Of a stretch of 64,000 nt of DNA, positions 53,408-62,409 are shown piece by piece; the first letter of the stretch is position 1, and each line of letters begins with the position of its first letter. Source of the DNA: Corynebacterium faecale. GTDB lineage: Bacteria; Actinomycetota; Actinomycetes; Mycobacteriales; Mycobacteriaceae. The position numbers and the translations under genes were made by a program. The DNA is taken from assembly GCF_030408735.1 (NCBI RefSeq), contig NZ_CP047205.1:39708-103707 (forward strand), in the 5' to 3' direction. The notes below the pieces were generated by a model. The model saw only the letters and a program-made list of their open reading frames with translations. It searched no databases and was not told where the DNA came from.

Positions 53408-54409
53408 GGTCCTGTTACGAAAGTGGTGGGAGTCGGGATGTCGGGTGGAAAATAGGGCGGCCTCCGGTGTAGCGAGGAAGGTGCGAACAATCACTGCTAG
53501 ACACCGGAGGCCTTATCCCCACCCTAAACGCTGCCAACCGTCACGACCTCACCGACACCCAATGGGATTTCCTGGAAACGCTGCTACCAGCCTCTTCCCG
53601 GTATGGTCGGCCTCGACGCTACGGCCTGCGGGATCTGATCAACGGCATCCGACACCGCATCCGGTCTGGCATCCCTTGGCGGGATGTGCCTGACTGCTAC
53701 GGGCCCTGGTGGCGAATCTATGCCCTGTTTCGTGACTGGCAACTATCAGGCACCTGGTCACAGATCGAAGCCGCCCTCCAGACCCGGGCCGATGGCCAGG
53801 GGAAACTCGGATGGGACATCTCCGTCGACTCGACCACAAGCCGGGCGCACATCCACGCCGCCGGGGCCCGTCGAGATTCCTCCGAGCGCCTCGACGGTGA
53901 ACCGGACAACCATGCCCTCGGCCGGTCCCGGGGCGGGTTCTCCACCAAGATCCACCTGGCCTGTGACCAGCATCTACAGACGGTGTCGTTCACGCTTACC
54001 GCCGGGCAGTCCGGCGATAGTCCGCAGCTGATCGAAGTCCTGGAACGAATCCGAGTGGCCCGCCCCGGGCCCGGTCGACCCCGCAGTCTGCCGGATCGGG
54101 TGCTGGCGGACAAGGCCTACTCCTCACAGGCAAACCGGTCCTACCTGCGGTGCCGGGGCATCACGACCACAATCCCGGTCAAAAAGGACCAGGTCGCGAA
54201 CCGTCAGGCCAAAGGGTCTGCCGGTGGCCGGCCACCGGCCTTCGACGCAGAGGCCTACAAGGCCCGCAACGTCGTAGAACGCTGCTTCAACGCGCTCAAG
54301 CACAATCGCGGGGTGGCCACCCGCTACGACAAGCTCGCCGTCCGATTCCAGGCAGTCGTCCAGGTCGCGAACATTGACCGCTGGCTCAAACGACTTTCGT
54401 AACAGGGCC
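53408..54409 (+). mobile_element. IS5-family element between M23 copy 2 and the arsR remnant
   Basis: 1002 bp with ends GGTCCTGTTACGAAAG and, on the minus strand, GGCCCTGTTACGAAAG, flanked by TA. Removing it joins GGGTTA to ATGCGCTG, matching the uninterrupted GGGTTAGTGCGCTG at 34015 in the paralogous region. Confidence 0.9.
53515..54402 (+). CDS. tnp: IS5-family transposase without a canonical start codon
   Basis: The catalytic part is complete: SVDSTTSRAHIHAAGARRDS, VLADKAYSSQANRSYLRCRG and AYKARNVVERCFNALKHNRG. The frame is open from 53473, but the only ATG/GTG/TTG in frame is the GTG at 53686, which would lose about 55 N-terminal residues. A GGAGG (53506-53510) sits correctly for an ATC codon at 53515, which aligns with a TTG in the copy at 19403. 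Either ATC initiates poorly or the element is dead. Confidence 0.75.
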   Translation: MPTLNAANRHDLTDTQWDFLETLLPASSRYGRPRRYGLRDLINGIRHRIRSGIPWRDVPDCYGPWWRIYALFRDWQLSGTWSQIEAALQTRADGQGKLGWDISVDSTTSRAHIHAAGARRDSSERLDGEPDNHALGRSRGGFSTKIHLACDQHLQTVSFTLTAGQSGDSPQLIEVLERIRVARPGPGRPRSLPDRVLADKAYSSQANRSYLRCRGITTTIPVKKDQVANRQAKGSAGGRPPAFDAEAYKARNVVERCFNALKHNRGVATRYDKLAVRFQAVVQVANIDRWLKRLS

Positions 54410-54464
54410 TAATGCGCTGGGTGTTTCGAGGTTTAGTACAGGCAACCGTGTACTTCCTATCGTT

Positions 54465-54720
54465 ATGACTACGGTGACCCTGCCGCACATCTCCGCCTTG
54501 TCCCGGATGGGCCACGCCTTGTCCGATGACACCCGGGCCGGAATTTGCTTGCTCGATGACACGAGCCGGCTCGACCGTTTGAGCTGGCACGGCAGTTGGA
54601 TGTCTTCAAGCAGGTGATGTCGAATCAGTTGGTTTGCTTGCGCGGATGTGGACTGGTGGTCTCCACCCCGCAGGGGCGCAGCGTCTAGTGTCCGCTGGGT
54701 GATCCTCGGCAGGGGGGAGG
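54465..54720 (+). pseudogene. Decayed ArsR-family sensor (copy of the gene at 34075)
   Basis: It begins MTTVTLPHISALSRMGHALS as in the intact paralog, then loses frame at about residue 27 (GICLLDDTS). Later segments align only after frame changes, and the Cys-pair region is followed by an in-frame TAG. The C-terminal Cys cluster is gone. It follows the IS5-family insertion that cut it from its upstream region. Confidence 0.85.
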
Positions 54721-54729
54721 AACCTTGGG

Positions 54730-55743
54730 TTAGTTCAGTCCAGCGTAGGAATGCAGACCAGACACCACCAGGTTGATGAAGAACAGGTTGAAGATCATCA
54801 CAGCCAGCGCCAGGATATTGATCCACGCGGCCTTGTGATCACGCCAACCTGCCGTGGCCCGGGCATGTAGATAAGCGGCATACAGGATCCAGGAGATGAA
54901 GGAGGCTGTTTCCTTTGGGTCCCAACCCCAGAACCGACCCCACGCGGCTTCTGCCCAGATCGCCCCGAGAACAATCCCCAGGCCGAGAACCGGCAGAGTG
55001 ATGATGGCCGATTTATACGCCAGCCCATCAAGCTTCTGTGCATGGGGCAGGGGTTTCGCCACCGCACCGAAGAAACCGCGCTCTTCACCCTGGGGCTGCT
55101 TGATCCGCAGGAGATACAGCAGGGAAGCGATACCGGAAACTATACCGATCGCCGCACCGAGCGAGACGGTGGAGACATGGATGGGAAGCCAGTAGGACTG
55201 TAGTGCCGGGACCACTGGTGCGGACACCGAGTACAGGTTAGTGCCACCGAAGAAGAGCAGTACCAGAATGGGCAACAACAACCACGGCCAAAAACTGCGC
55301 CATTCCTTTCGCTGGATCACAATCGAAGCGGATATCACCGACAGCACACAGATCATGGAGATGTACTCGTACATATTTCCCAGTGGGAAACGGTCGGTGG
55401 CCAGTCCACGAAGGATCACCGATGCCAGGTGAACGACAGCCCCGAGGTACACCAGCCCCTGGGTCATGCCACCGAACTTGTCGGTGGCGTTCCTCTTCTT
55501 GGTGAATTCTTCTTCGCTGAGGGCCTCGATGTCCACACCGCTGGCTGTCTCCACCTCTTGGTTGTCTCCAGCGGAGGAGACCAGTGCTTTTGCTGTCATT
55601 TTTTCCCGTGCGCGGTGGGCGTCGATGACTCCCTGAAGCTTCACGTAGTAGATCAGTGAGAGCACCAAGGCTAGTAGGTAGATGACGAACGCTGTCTGGA
55701 AGGCGGTGTCGGAGAATGTGGACAAGGTTTGATTAACCGGCAT
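54730..55743 (-). CDS. Cytochrome c maturation haem protein CcsB/ResC (CcsA-type)
   Basis: 337 residues of haem-handling membrane protein. The WWD-like tryptophan motif is AEAAWGRFWGWDPKETASFI. His residues in LGAVVHLASVILRG and LPIHVSTVSLGAAIG flank it as haem ligands. With ResB it forms the system II haem-delivery and ligation complex for cytochrome c. It is the last gene of a leftward set resA-ccdA-resB-resC, each separated by 0-106 bp. Naming of CcsA/CcsB differs between organisms. Confidence 0.92.
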   Translation of the reverse strand: MPVNQTLSTFSDTAFQTAFVIYLLALVLSLIYYVKLQGVIDAHRAREKMTAKALVSSAGDNQEVETASGVDIEALSEEEFTKKRNATDKFGGMTQGLVYLGAVVHLASVILRGLATDRFPLGNMYEYISMICVLSVISASIVIQRKEWRSFWPWLLLPILVLLFFGGTNLYSVSAPVVPALQSYWLPIHVSTVSLGAAIGIVSGIASLLYLLRIKQPQGEERGFFGAVAKPLPHAQKLDGLAYKSAIITLPVLGLGIVLGAIWAEAAWGRFWGWDPKETASFISWILYAAYLHARATAGWRDHKAAWINILALAVMIFNLFFINLVVSGLHSYAGLN

Positions 55744-55849
55744 GGGGATGTGGATTCCTTTTGCAGAACATTGGATGTGGATCTACGGGAAAGTCAAGGT
55801 CGGTTCAAGTCATGAGAGGGTGCGCCGTTCTCGGTGGATAGATGAAGGA

Positions 55850-57529
55850 TCAGTTTCTGGACGCGGACTGGGCAAACCAGGAGTCATCCTCGGTTTGCTC
55901 CGCCACATCATCGGGGTCGGGCAGGTTGAATAGTGCGCGGTGGAGTTTGTCGAACTCCCGACCACCACCGGCGTTATCGGTTCGTGCCAGACCGGCGATC
56001 TCCATGGTGGTGGTGTTGTCTGTGGGGCCGGGATACAGACGTATCCAGATACGACGACGCTTGATCAACAGGGAGCTGACCAACGAGATGAGCATGGTCG
56101 CTGTGGTCACCAGGACCCACGGTTGGAAGGGGTCGTAGCTGATCTGGAAGTTGGCGAATTCACTGGCACCATCGAACGTGATGGTGGTGCCGTCATCGAG
56201 GGTCACGTCACTGCCTTGTTCAAGGTTGACCCGCTCGATTTTCTGTAACTGCCCGCTGGCAATCAGTGTGGGGTCGAGTTCAAAGATGGACTGGGCCCGA
56301 CCGGTATCCAAGCCAGCATCTCCACGGTAGATATCGATCGCTACTGCGGGATCACGCATGGCAGGGAAGGCTGATGTCAGTAATTCACCGTTGTCCCCGC
56401 CCCAGGCTGCGGTGGGGGCAAAGAGGCCTTGGATGGCAATCTGCTGTTGGCGGCGTTCATAAATCTCGGGGTACATCCCGGCCGGTGGATCAAAGCGCAT
56501 CGCTCCGGAGGAAAGAAAGAAGGTTGGGTCTTCGGGGCCAAATTGGATGGTTTGGGTGCGGGTTTCGCCGTTGGGCCAGGTCACGGTGAATGTTGGTGCG
56601 TACCCGTGGCCCATCAGATATACGCGGTCACCTGCCAGTCGCAGCGGGTGGTTGACCTGTAGTTGATAATCGGTCCATTCTTCCTTGGGCCGGAGGATGT
56701 GCTCGCCCACGGCGTAGGAGATGTTGGAGGTAAACATCTCCGCCTGGCCGTTACGTAGATAATCGGCGGAGAAGTCGTGGGCATCAAAGCAGAAGGTGTT
56801 CAATCCGGTTCCATCGAATACTGGACCGGCGCGGAAAGAATCGAAGTTGGCGGTGGAGGTGTTGCAGAACTCGGTGCTTTGGTCGATCGGAGGGGTCTCG
56901 TAGTTGCCGGATTCGGTGACGATGATGACCATGCCCTCGTAGTAGATCATTTTTCCAGCTGCGATCGTAGCCAGCATGCCAACGAGACTGAGATGAAACA
57001 CCAGGTTCGCCAGTTCGCGGGCGTATCCTCGCTCTGCTGAAAGGGAGAATTTCCCAGCCCGGTCTTGGTTCGGCTGGTAGTCAGCAACTTTCCACCGCTT
57101 GAGTAGCTGGCGTGCATCGCGAGTGACCTGGTCCATGGGCTTGTCGATGGTGCCGGTAGCGTGGAATGGAAGTCGTTCCAGGCGTTTTGGTGCACGGGTT
57201 GGCGGGGTTTTCAGTGCTTTGTAGTGTTCCCAGGATCGGGGCAGAATGCAGCCGATCAGAGAAAGCGTCAAGAGCATGAAGATAGAATTGAACCAGGTGG
57301 ATTCGAAAACATCGAAGAGCTGAAGTTGGTCGTAGATCTCAGCGAGTTGGCCGTTGTTGGCAATATAGTCGGCAACATTTCCTGCGTTGAGGCTGCGCTG
57401 GGGTAACACGGTGCCGGGAATCGCTGCGATAGCCAGTACAAACAGCAGTGCCAGCGCGGTGCGCATGCTGGTTAACCAGTGCCAAGCCTTCTTGAGATAC
57501 GTCCAGAAGGTGCGTATCAGGGTAATCAT
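55850..57529 (-). CDS. resB: ResB-family cytochrome c biogenesis protein
   Basis: 559 residues. The N-terminal helices begin FWTYLKKAWHWLTSMRTALA, the conserved ResB start (W..L.S.R.AL.LL). The end of a third helix is VFHLSLVGMLATIAAGKMIY. A large extracytoplasmic domain and a final helix (PWVLVTTATMLISLVSSLLI) follow. It works with ResC in covalent haem attachment to apocytochrome c. Confidence 0.93.
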   Translation of the reverse strand: MITLIRTFWTYLKKAWHWLTSMRTALALLFVLAIAAIPGTVLPQRSLNAGNVADYIANNGQLAEIYDQLQLFDVFESTWFNSIFMLLTLSLIGCILPRSWEHYKALKTPPTRAPKRLERLPFHATGTIDKPMDQVTRDARQLLKRWKVADYQPNQDRAGKFSLSAERGYARELANLVFHLSLVGMLATIAAGKMIYYEGMVIIVTESGNYETPPIDQSTEFCNTSTANFDSFRAGPVFDGTGLNTFCFDAHDFSADYLRNGQAEMFTSNISYAVGEHILRPKEEWTDYQLQVNHPLRLAGDRVYLMGHGYAPTFTVTWPNGETRTQTIQFGPEDPTFFLSSGAMRFDPPAGMYPEIYERRQQQIAIQGLFAPTAAWGGDNGELLTSAFPAMRDPAVAIDIYRGDAGLDTGRAQSIFELDPTLIASGQLQKIERVNLEQGSDVTLDDGTTITFDGASEFANFQISYDPFQPWVLVTTATMLISLVSSLLIKRRRIWIRLYPGPTDNTTTMEIAGLARTDNAGGGREFDKLHRALFNLPDPDDVAEQTEDDSWFAQSASRN

Positions 57530-57627
57530 GAGTGTTCCTCTTCAGAGTTTCCAGCCCGACCAGCCGAGATGGTTGATGTAGATGTCAGATGTGGTGGGAT
57601 CGTCTGGACCGCCACTGATTCCATGGG

Positions 57628-58443
57628 TCAGATCAGGGTGGCACCGTATTCCACGGTCCACTGGCGAGCCCAGTTGATGAAGTAGGCCCAGGCACCGCTA
57701 GTGAGGGCGACACCGACCAGGACCATCAACACCCCGCCGAAAATCTGAATCTTCCGGGAGTGCTTGCCTAACCAACCAAAGGTGCGCATGGCCTTGGCAG
57801 AGCCAAACGCCATCAGCAGAAACGGCAGCCCCAATCCCAGGCAGTAACCGATGATGAGGATGACCCCGCGGGCAGCGGTCATTCCCTCGGTGCCTGCGGA
57901 AACAGAGATGATTGCAGCAAGTGTTGGGCCAAGACACGGGGTCCAGCCCAATGCGAAGACCCCTCCGAGTAGCGGAGCGCCCAGCCAGGTCGACCACTTC
58001 TTGGGAGCCATCCTGGTGTCGCGTTGCAAGGCGGGAACCATCCCCATAAACGCCAAACCCATGAGTATGGTGATCACCCCACCAATGCGCATGAGGGTGT
58101 CGGCATTGAGTGTGAGTAGGCTGATTGCCCCGAATACGGTGACGGTGGCCAGCACGAAAACAACTGTGAAGCCAAGGATGAATAATCCGGCTGCGCCAGC
58201 CACGGCCCACTGACGTTTCTTGGTCACCACGGCACCGTGTTCGGAGTCGTATTCCACCTCACCGCCCACCACACTTGCCAGATAGGACATATAACCAGGC
58301 ACCAGAGGCACTACACAGGGGGAAGCAAAAGAAATAAGACCGGCGGCTGCAGCAGCAAAGATCCCGAGCATCAGGGGACCAGAGGCTGCAACATCGGCGA
58401 ACTGCTGGCCGATGGACAACTGGGCCATCACATCAATAGTCAT
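57628..58443 (-). CDS. ccdA: CcdA-family thiol-disulfide membrane transporter
   Basis: 271 residues with six helices. The two redox Cys are in [20 protein letters not shown] and [16 protein letters not shown]. It passes electrons from cytosolic thioredoxin to the ResA-like protein. The start overlaps the resA-like stop (ATGA), so the two are coupled. Confidence 0.93.
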   Translation of the reverse strand: MTIDVMAQLSIGQQFADVAASGPLMLGIFAAAAAGLISFASPCVVPLVPGYMSYLASVVGGEVEYDSEHGAVVTKKRQWAVAGAAGLFILGFTVVFVLATVTVFGAISLLTLNADTLMRIGGVITILMGLAFMGMVPALQRDTRMAPKKWSTWLGAPLLGGVFALGWTPCLGPTLAAIISVSAGTEGMTAARGVILIIGYCLGLGLPFLLMAFGSAKAMRTFGWLGKHSRKIQIFGGVLMVLVGVALTSGAWAYFINWARQWTVEYGATLI

Positions 58444-59060
58444 GATTGAGGTGCCTGTTCAGCTAACGGCAATGCCACGTCGAGGATGTCGTCGGCATCG
58501 ACTTCACGCAGGAACACCGCAGCCGGGCGGTGCTCTCGGTCCAGAATAATGGTCGTTGGGACCACAGAAGTGGGTATTCCACCCAAAGACGCAGCGGTGC
58601 GGAAGGGTGGGTCATAGATCGAGGGGTAGGTCACGCCATTATCGAGGATAAAGTCCTGGGCGATGGTTTGGTTATAGTCGCGGACGTTAATGCCCAGCAC
58701 GGTGCCACCGAGTGGTTCGAGAGTTTCCTGGACAATTTGGAGATCATCGACTTCTGCGCGGCAAGGGGCACACCATTGTCCCCAGGCGTTGAGGACTACT
58801 ACCTCGCTGTCAAAGTCGGACAGGTTGATTTCTTCACCTTCCTCCATCAATGATGGCCCGGAAAAGTTCGGCAGGGGGGCGCGTTGCTCTTCGTCGTAGA
58901 AAATCTCAGTTTGTCCACCGGGGGAGTGGAACTGGAAGGTGCCCCCGAGAGCGACAGCATTTTGTGCGCCTTCTCCGGAAGAACATGCTGTAACCGTCAG
59001 GGTGGTGAGCAGGGCAAGCATGGCGGTGATAATGCGGGGGCGAATTTTCGACATGGACAA
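58440..59060 (-). CDS. ResA/CcsX-like thioredoxin lipoprotein
   Basis: 206 residues. The lipoprotein signal has a Cys at about 26 ([12 protein letters not shown]). The thioredoxin-fold active site is [20 protein letters not shown] (CAPC) and the cis-Pro region is [15 protein letters not shown]. It reduces the CxxCH cysteines of apocytochrome c before haem ligation. In a copper locus it could also reduce copper-oxidised thiols. Confidence 0.92.
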   Translation of the reverse strand: MSMSKIRPRIITAMLALLTTLTVTACSSGEGAQNAVALGGTFQFHSPGGQTEIFYDEEQRAPLPNFSGPSLMEEGEEINLSDFDSEVVVLNAWGQWCAPCRAEVDDLQIVQETLEPLGGTVLGINVRDYNQTIAQDFILDNGVTYPSIYDPPFRTAASLGGIPTSVVPTTIILDREHRPAAVFLREVDADDILDVALPLAEQAPQS

Positions 59061-59150
59061 GGTCTCCTTTTCCAGGACAAGAGGAAAGAATCCGATGATC
59101 TGGCGATTCCGCAGAATCAGTGCATCATCTAATAGGGCCGTGGTGTAGGA

Positions 59151-60659
59151 CTACTCGTAGCGAAGCGAGCTGATCATTCCGGTTTCCATGTGGTAGGCGT
59201 TGTGGCAGTGAAATGCCCACTCACCGGGGTTATTGGCGATCAGATCAGCGATCACGGTTTCTCCGTGGCGGAGCAGGACGGTGTCTTTGCGCAGTCCACC
59301 GCTGCCGGGTAGAGACCACGTGTGGCCGTGGATGTGCATGGGGTGGGGCATCATGGTCCTGTTGCGCATGACCATCCGCAGGCGCTGGCCTTCCTGCACG
59401 GTGCCCGGGGAGGACTGGCCGTTGGTGAGGATGCCCCATTCGTACGGCATCATCTGTCCGCTCAGGTCGATGCTGACTTCTCGGTCTGGTTTGCCCTCCG
59501 GCATGAGTGCACGATCCGCGGGTTCAAAGGACGTCAGGAAGGTGCCGGTAGCGTTGAGCTCGGGGAAGGTGGTCTCTGGTGCGGGGGCCTGGCCCCCGGA
59601 GGTCCGGACCACGGCGAAGGCCCGGTCATCCTTGCCGGCGGCTAGCGCAGTCAGGGGGAACACACCATCGCCCAGGACCACCTCCACGTCCACGCGCTCG
59701 CCCATCGAGAGGTAGAACGATTCGATGTCGCGGGGGCGGACAGGGAAACCGTCGATATGGGTGACGGTCATGCGGTGTCCACCGAGGGCGACTTTGAAGA
59801 TGGTGTCACCGCCTGCATTGATGAACCGGAGGCGGGCTTTATCCCCCGGTCGGGCGTTGAACGTGCGGTGTGCCCGGGGGATCCGGCCGTTGATGAGGTA
59901 GTGCGGATACATAACATCACCGGCATCACCGCCCAGAACGGGGTCAGGGGTGCCGTGGGCCATCATGCCCCCCTCACCACCCATAGCCATCCCGCCATGG
60001 TCACCCATATCCATCCCGCCATGGTCACCCATGTTCATCCCCGTCAGCATGCTCAGCTGGTCCTCGGGGGTGCTGCCGTCGATACCGTCGACCCAGTCAT
60101 CAAGCACGATGGTCCATTCGACATCCTGGTCGTCTGCGTCTTCCGGATCACGGACGATCAACGGAGCATGCAGGCCACGGTCGAGTTGCAGGCCACTGTG
60201 GGAATGGTAGAAGTAGGTGCCCCCGTGTGGGGTTTCAAAAAGATAACTAAACGTCTCGCCCGGTTCAATCGGGGATTGGGTCATTCCGGGAACACCGTCG
60301 GCCGCGTGATGCAGGGCAATACCATGCCAGTGGATGGAGGTGGATTCGGGAAGTTCGTTGGTGATGTCGACCTGGAGGACATCCCCTGCGGTGGTTTCGA
60401 TGGCGGGTTCACCGGTATCGGCGTTGTACCCCCAGGTTTTTGCCTCGATGCCACCGATATCGATCGACATGGGTCGGGCTGTTAATTTCTTGTGTACTGA
60501 GGGTTGCGCCAAGTTCGTTGGTGTTGGGTACGGGCCACGGGATGGGGAAGTGGTGGCAGGGGCTGTGCCAGTGTTGCCACCGCAGGCGGCCAACGCGCCT
60601 GTGCCAGCGAGAACAAGCCCGCCGAGCAAGAACTGTCGCCGGGAAAAGTTACTAGTCAT
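59151..60659 (-). CDS. Tat-exported multicopper oxidase (CueO/CuoX-like)
   Basis: 502 residues. The Tat signal has the twin Arg in SNFSRRQFLLGGLVLAG, with Cys after (LAACGG), so it may be a lipoprotein. The copper-binding motifs are STSIHWHGIALHHAADGVPG, YFYHSHSGLQ, HPMHIHGHTW and HCHNAYHMETGM. A Met/His/Gly-rich insert at about residues 210-235 has repeats of MGDHGGM. It probably oxidises Cu(I) to the less toxic Cu(II). It resembles in context the C. glutamicum CopRS-controlled oxidase. Confidence 0.93.
   Translation of the reverse strand: MTSNFSRRQFLLGGLVLAGTGALAACGGNTGTAPATTSPSRGPYPTPTNLAQPSVHKKLTARPMSIDIGGIEAKTWGYNADTGEPAIETTAGDVLQVDITNELPESTSIHWHGIALHHAADGVPGMTQSPIEPGETFSYLFETPHGGTYFYHSHSGLQLDRGLHAPLIVRDPEDADDQDVEWTIVLDDWVDGIDGSTPEDQLSMLTGMNMGDHGGMDMGDHGGMAMGGEGGMMAHGTPDPVLGGDAGDVMYPHYLINGRIPRAHRTFNARPGDKARLRFINAGGDTIFKVALGGHRMTVTHIDGFPVRPRDIESFYLSMGERVDVEVVLGDGVFPLTALAAGKDDRAFAVVRTSGGQAPAPETTFPELNATGTFLTSFEPADRALMPEGKPDREVSIDLSGQMMPYEWGILTNGQSSPGTVQEGQRLRMVMRNRTMMPHPMHIHGHTWSLPGSGGLRKDTVLLRHGETVIADLIANNPGEWAFHCHNAYHMETGMISSLRYE
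59986..60033 (-). repeat. 24-bp tandem repeat encoding the Met/His-rich loop
   Basis: Two near-identical 24-bp units (CCATCCCGCCATGGTCACCC core) encode GMDMGDHG-type repeats. A partial third unit follows. Copy number change would alter the number of likely Cu(I)-binding Met/His residues without a frameshift. Confidence 0.75.
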
Positions 60660-60717
60660 AATTCAAACTTTCTTATTGCCAAGCTCAGAGAAACAAAAGG
60701 AACATCCAGACTGAATA

Positions 60718-61299
60718 TCAGGTCAGACGCAGGTCCGTGACACAGGTGGCACCGTCGTCGGTGGTACTGAAGTCAACAGCTCCGGTGTGGCCCCCGTGGT
60801 TGATCTCAATGAGTCCTTCGGCATTATCTGGGAGCCAGAAGCCGACAAACCCGTTATCGAAGGTGGTGGTCTCTTCGTTCACCAGAACCTCTCCGGAGGC
60901 CTCATCTGTGATCTTTACCTTGATCTGCTCATTGCCCAGTTCGCCCCGACAGGTGGTCAGACTGTGATAGAAGCAGTCATGCGTCTGGTTCAGGTAGGGG
61001 GCTATGGATACGTAGGTCAGATTCTCCGGCAGGTCCAAGGCCACTTCCTGGGACTGATCCGAGAGGATGAGTTGATCGGTGCGTACCGAGGCGATGAGAT
61101 CAGTGGGGCGATCGGCGAGAGCCTGTTGATCAAGTTCGTCAATGATGTCTCTGGCGTCCATGCCTGCCAGACCTTGGGAAACCAGAAGATCCTGATCCCT
61201 GGTCTGGTCAGCCACTGCGGAGTCAGAGTCGGTGGTTGTACATCCGGCCAACACCAGGCTGAGGGCGGCGAGAATAATCGCAGCTCGTTTCACATCCAT
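60718..61299 (-). CDS. CueP-like copper-binding lipoprotein
   Basis: 193 residues. The lipobox is LSLVLAGCTTTD. The CueP-family core is LAGMDARDIIDELDQQALAD, then VALDLPENLTYVSIAPYLNQ and THDCFYHSLTTCRGEL (C...C pair), FDNGFVGFWLPDNAEGLIEI and the C-terminal DDGATCVTDLRLT. Enterobacterial CueP is a periplasmic Cu-binding and reducing protein. The gene is next to the multicopper oxidase in the same direction and divergent from copRS. Confidence 0.88.
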   Translation of the reverse strand: MDVKRAAIILAALSLVLAGCTTTDSDSAVADQTRDQDLLVSQGLAGMDARDIIDELDQQALADRPTDLIASVRTDQLILSDQSQEVALDLPENLTYVSIAPYLNQTHDCFYHSLTTCRGELGNEQIKVKITDEASGEVLVNEETTTFDNGFVGFWLPDNAEGLIEINHGGHTGAVDFSTTDDGATCVTDLRLT

Positions 61300-61686
61300 C
61301 TCCTAAAGGCAAGTGCTCCACACCGTCCTCTGTGGCGGTGATACCTGGCATTTCTAACACGGATCTCTACCCGGTGAAAAACTAAAAACCCTGCTCAGTC
61401 GGTAAAAATGGAGGGATATCTGTTCATAGAAGTGGTCGTTGTCACCACATCCTCCTCATGTGTAGCTTGATGTTGACTGGGGTGGGATCCACGGGAAGTG
61501 GCCGCTGCGGTGGGTGAACCTATGGTGGGAGCACCTTTTACTCTTATCCCAGTGCCTGTGACCACCGTGGGTAAGGGAGTCCGTCGTCGGCAACTTACAC
61601 ATCGGTATTTAAAGATTTGGCAAAGATTTCCCTGATCAGGGTTTTCGGGTCTCTTCCGGGCAGGTGTTGGGGAGATACTGGGAGCT
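61300..61686. promoter_or_regulatory. Divergent region between cueP-like and copR, with a CopR-like box
   Basis: 387 bp without a supported gene. TAAAGATTT, two bases, CAAAGATTT at 61610-61629 lies about 60 bp before copR. Each half matches the CopR half-site TGAAGATTT at 7 or 8 of 9. This suggests autoregulation and possibly control of the leftward genes. Confidence 0.65.
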
Positions 61687-62409
61687 ATGAGTGAGCACAC
61701 TAGAACACCCCAGGACCCGGTCGGTAGGGTGTTGGTCGTCGACGATGAGCAACCCCTGGCTCAGATGATCGAGAGTTATCTGGTGCGGGCTGGCTTTGAT
61801 GTCACCCAGGCTCATACTGGTCCGGAGGCGGTTGAACAGGCACGGGCGTGGGCACCAGATGTGGTGGTACTGGATCTGGGCCTGCCGGAGTTGGATGGAA
61901 TGGAGGTCTGCCGGCGAATCAGGGAATTCTCGGATTGCTACATCCTCATGCTCACTGCCCGGAACAACGAGGATGACAAAATTGCCGGATTGACCACGGG
62001 TGCAGATGACTACATCACCAAACCATTTAGTATCCGGGAACTGGTTACCCGGATCCGTGCGGTTCTGCGTCGGCCTCGCGTTGCCACCATGGGTACCGGG
62101 ATGACCTCCACCTGGGTGTTTGGGGATCTTGTTGTTGACCTAAGCGCCCATGAGGTTCGAGTCAACGATGTCCCGGTACCTCTCACCCGCACGGAATTTG
62201 CGATCCTGGTAGCCCTAGCCACCCATCCTGGTCAGGTTCTGACCCGTCAGGAATTAATCATCGATGTCTGGGATACCTCCTGGATTGGAGATGAGCGCAT
62301 CATTGATGTCCATATCGGTAATCTGCGGCGCAAGCTAGATATAGGCGAGGCAGGCCAGGGCTATATCGACACTGTCCGTGGTGTTGGCTACCGCATGGGG
62401 CGGGCATGA
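61687..62409 (+). CDS. copR: OmpR-type response regulator (CopR-like)
   Basis: 240 residues. The receiver domain has the acidic pocket VDDEQP, phospho-acceptor VVVLDLGLPELDGMEV and the K in DDYITKPFSIREL. The winged-helix output domain is DLSAHEVRVNDVPVPLTRTE to YIDTVRGVGYRMGRA. It is coupled to the kinase by ATGA. It lies next to copper genes and a matching box, so copper sensing is likely. Confidence 0.9.
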   Translation: MSEHTRTPQDPVGRVLVVDDEQPLAQMIESYLVRAGFDVTQAHTGPEAVEQARAWAPDVVVLDLGLPELDGMEVCRRIREFSDCYILMLTARNNEDDKIAGLTTGADDYITKPFSIRELVTRIRAVLRRPRVATMGTGMTSTWVFGDLVVDLSAHEVRVNDVPVPLTRTEFAILVALATHPGQVLTRQELIIDVWDTSWIGDERIIDVHIGNLRRKLDIGEAGQGYIDTVRGVGYRMGRA

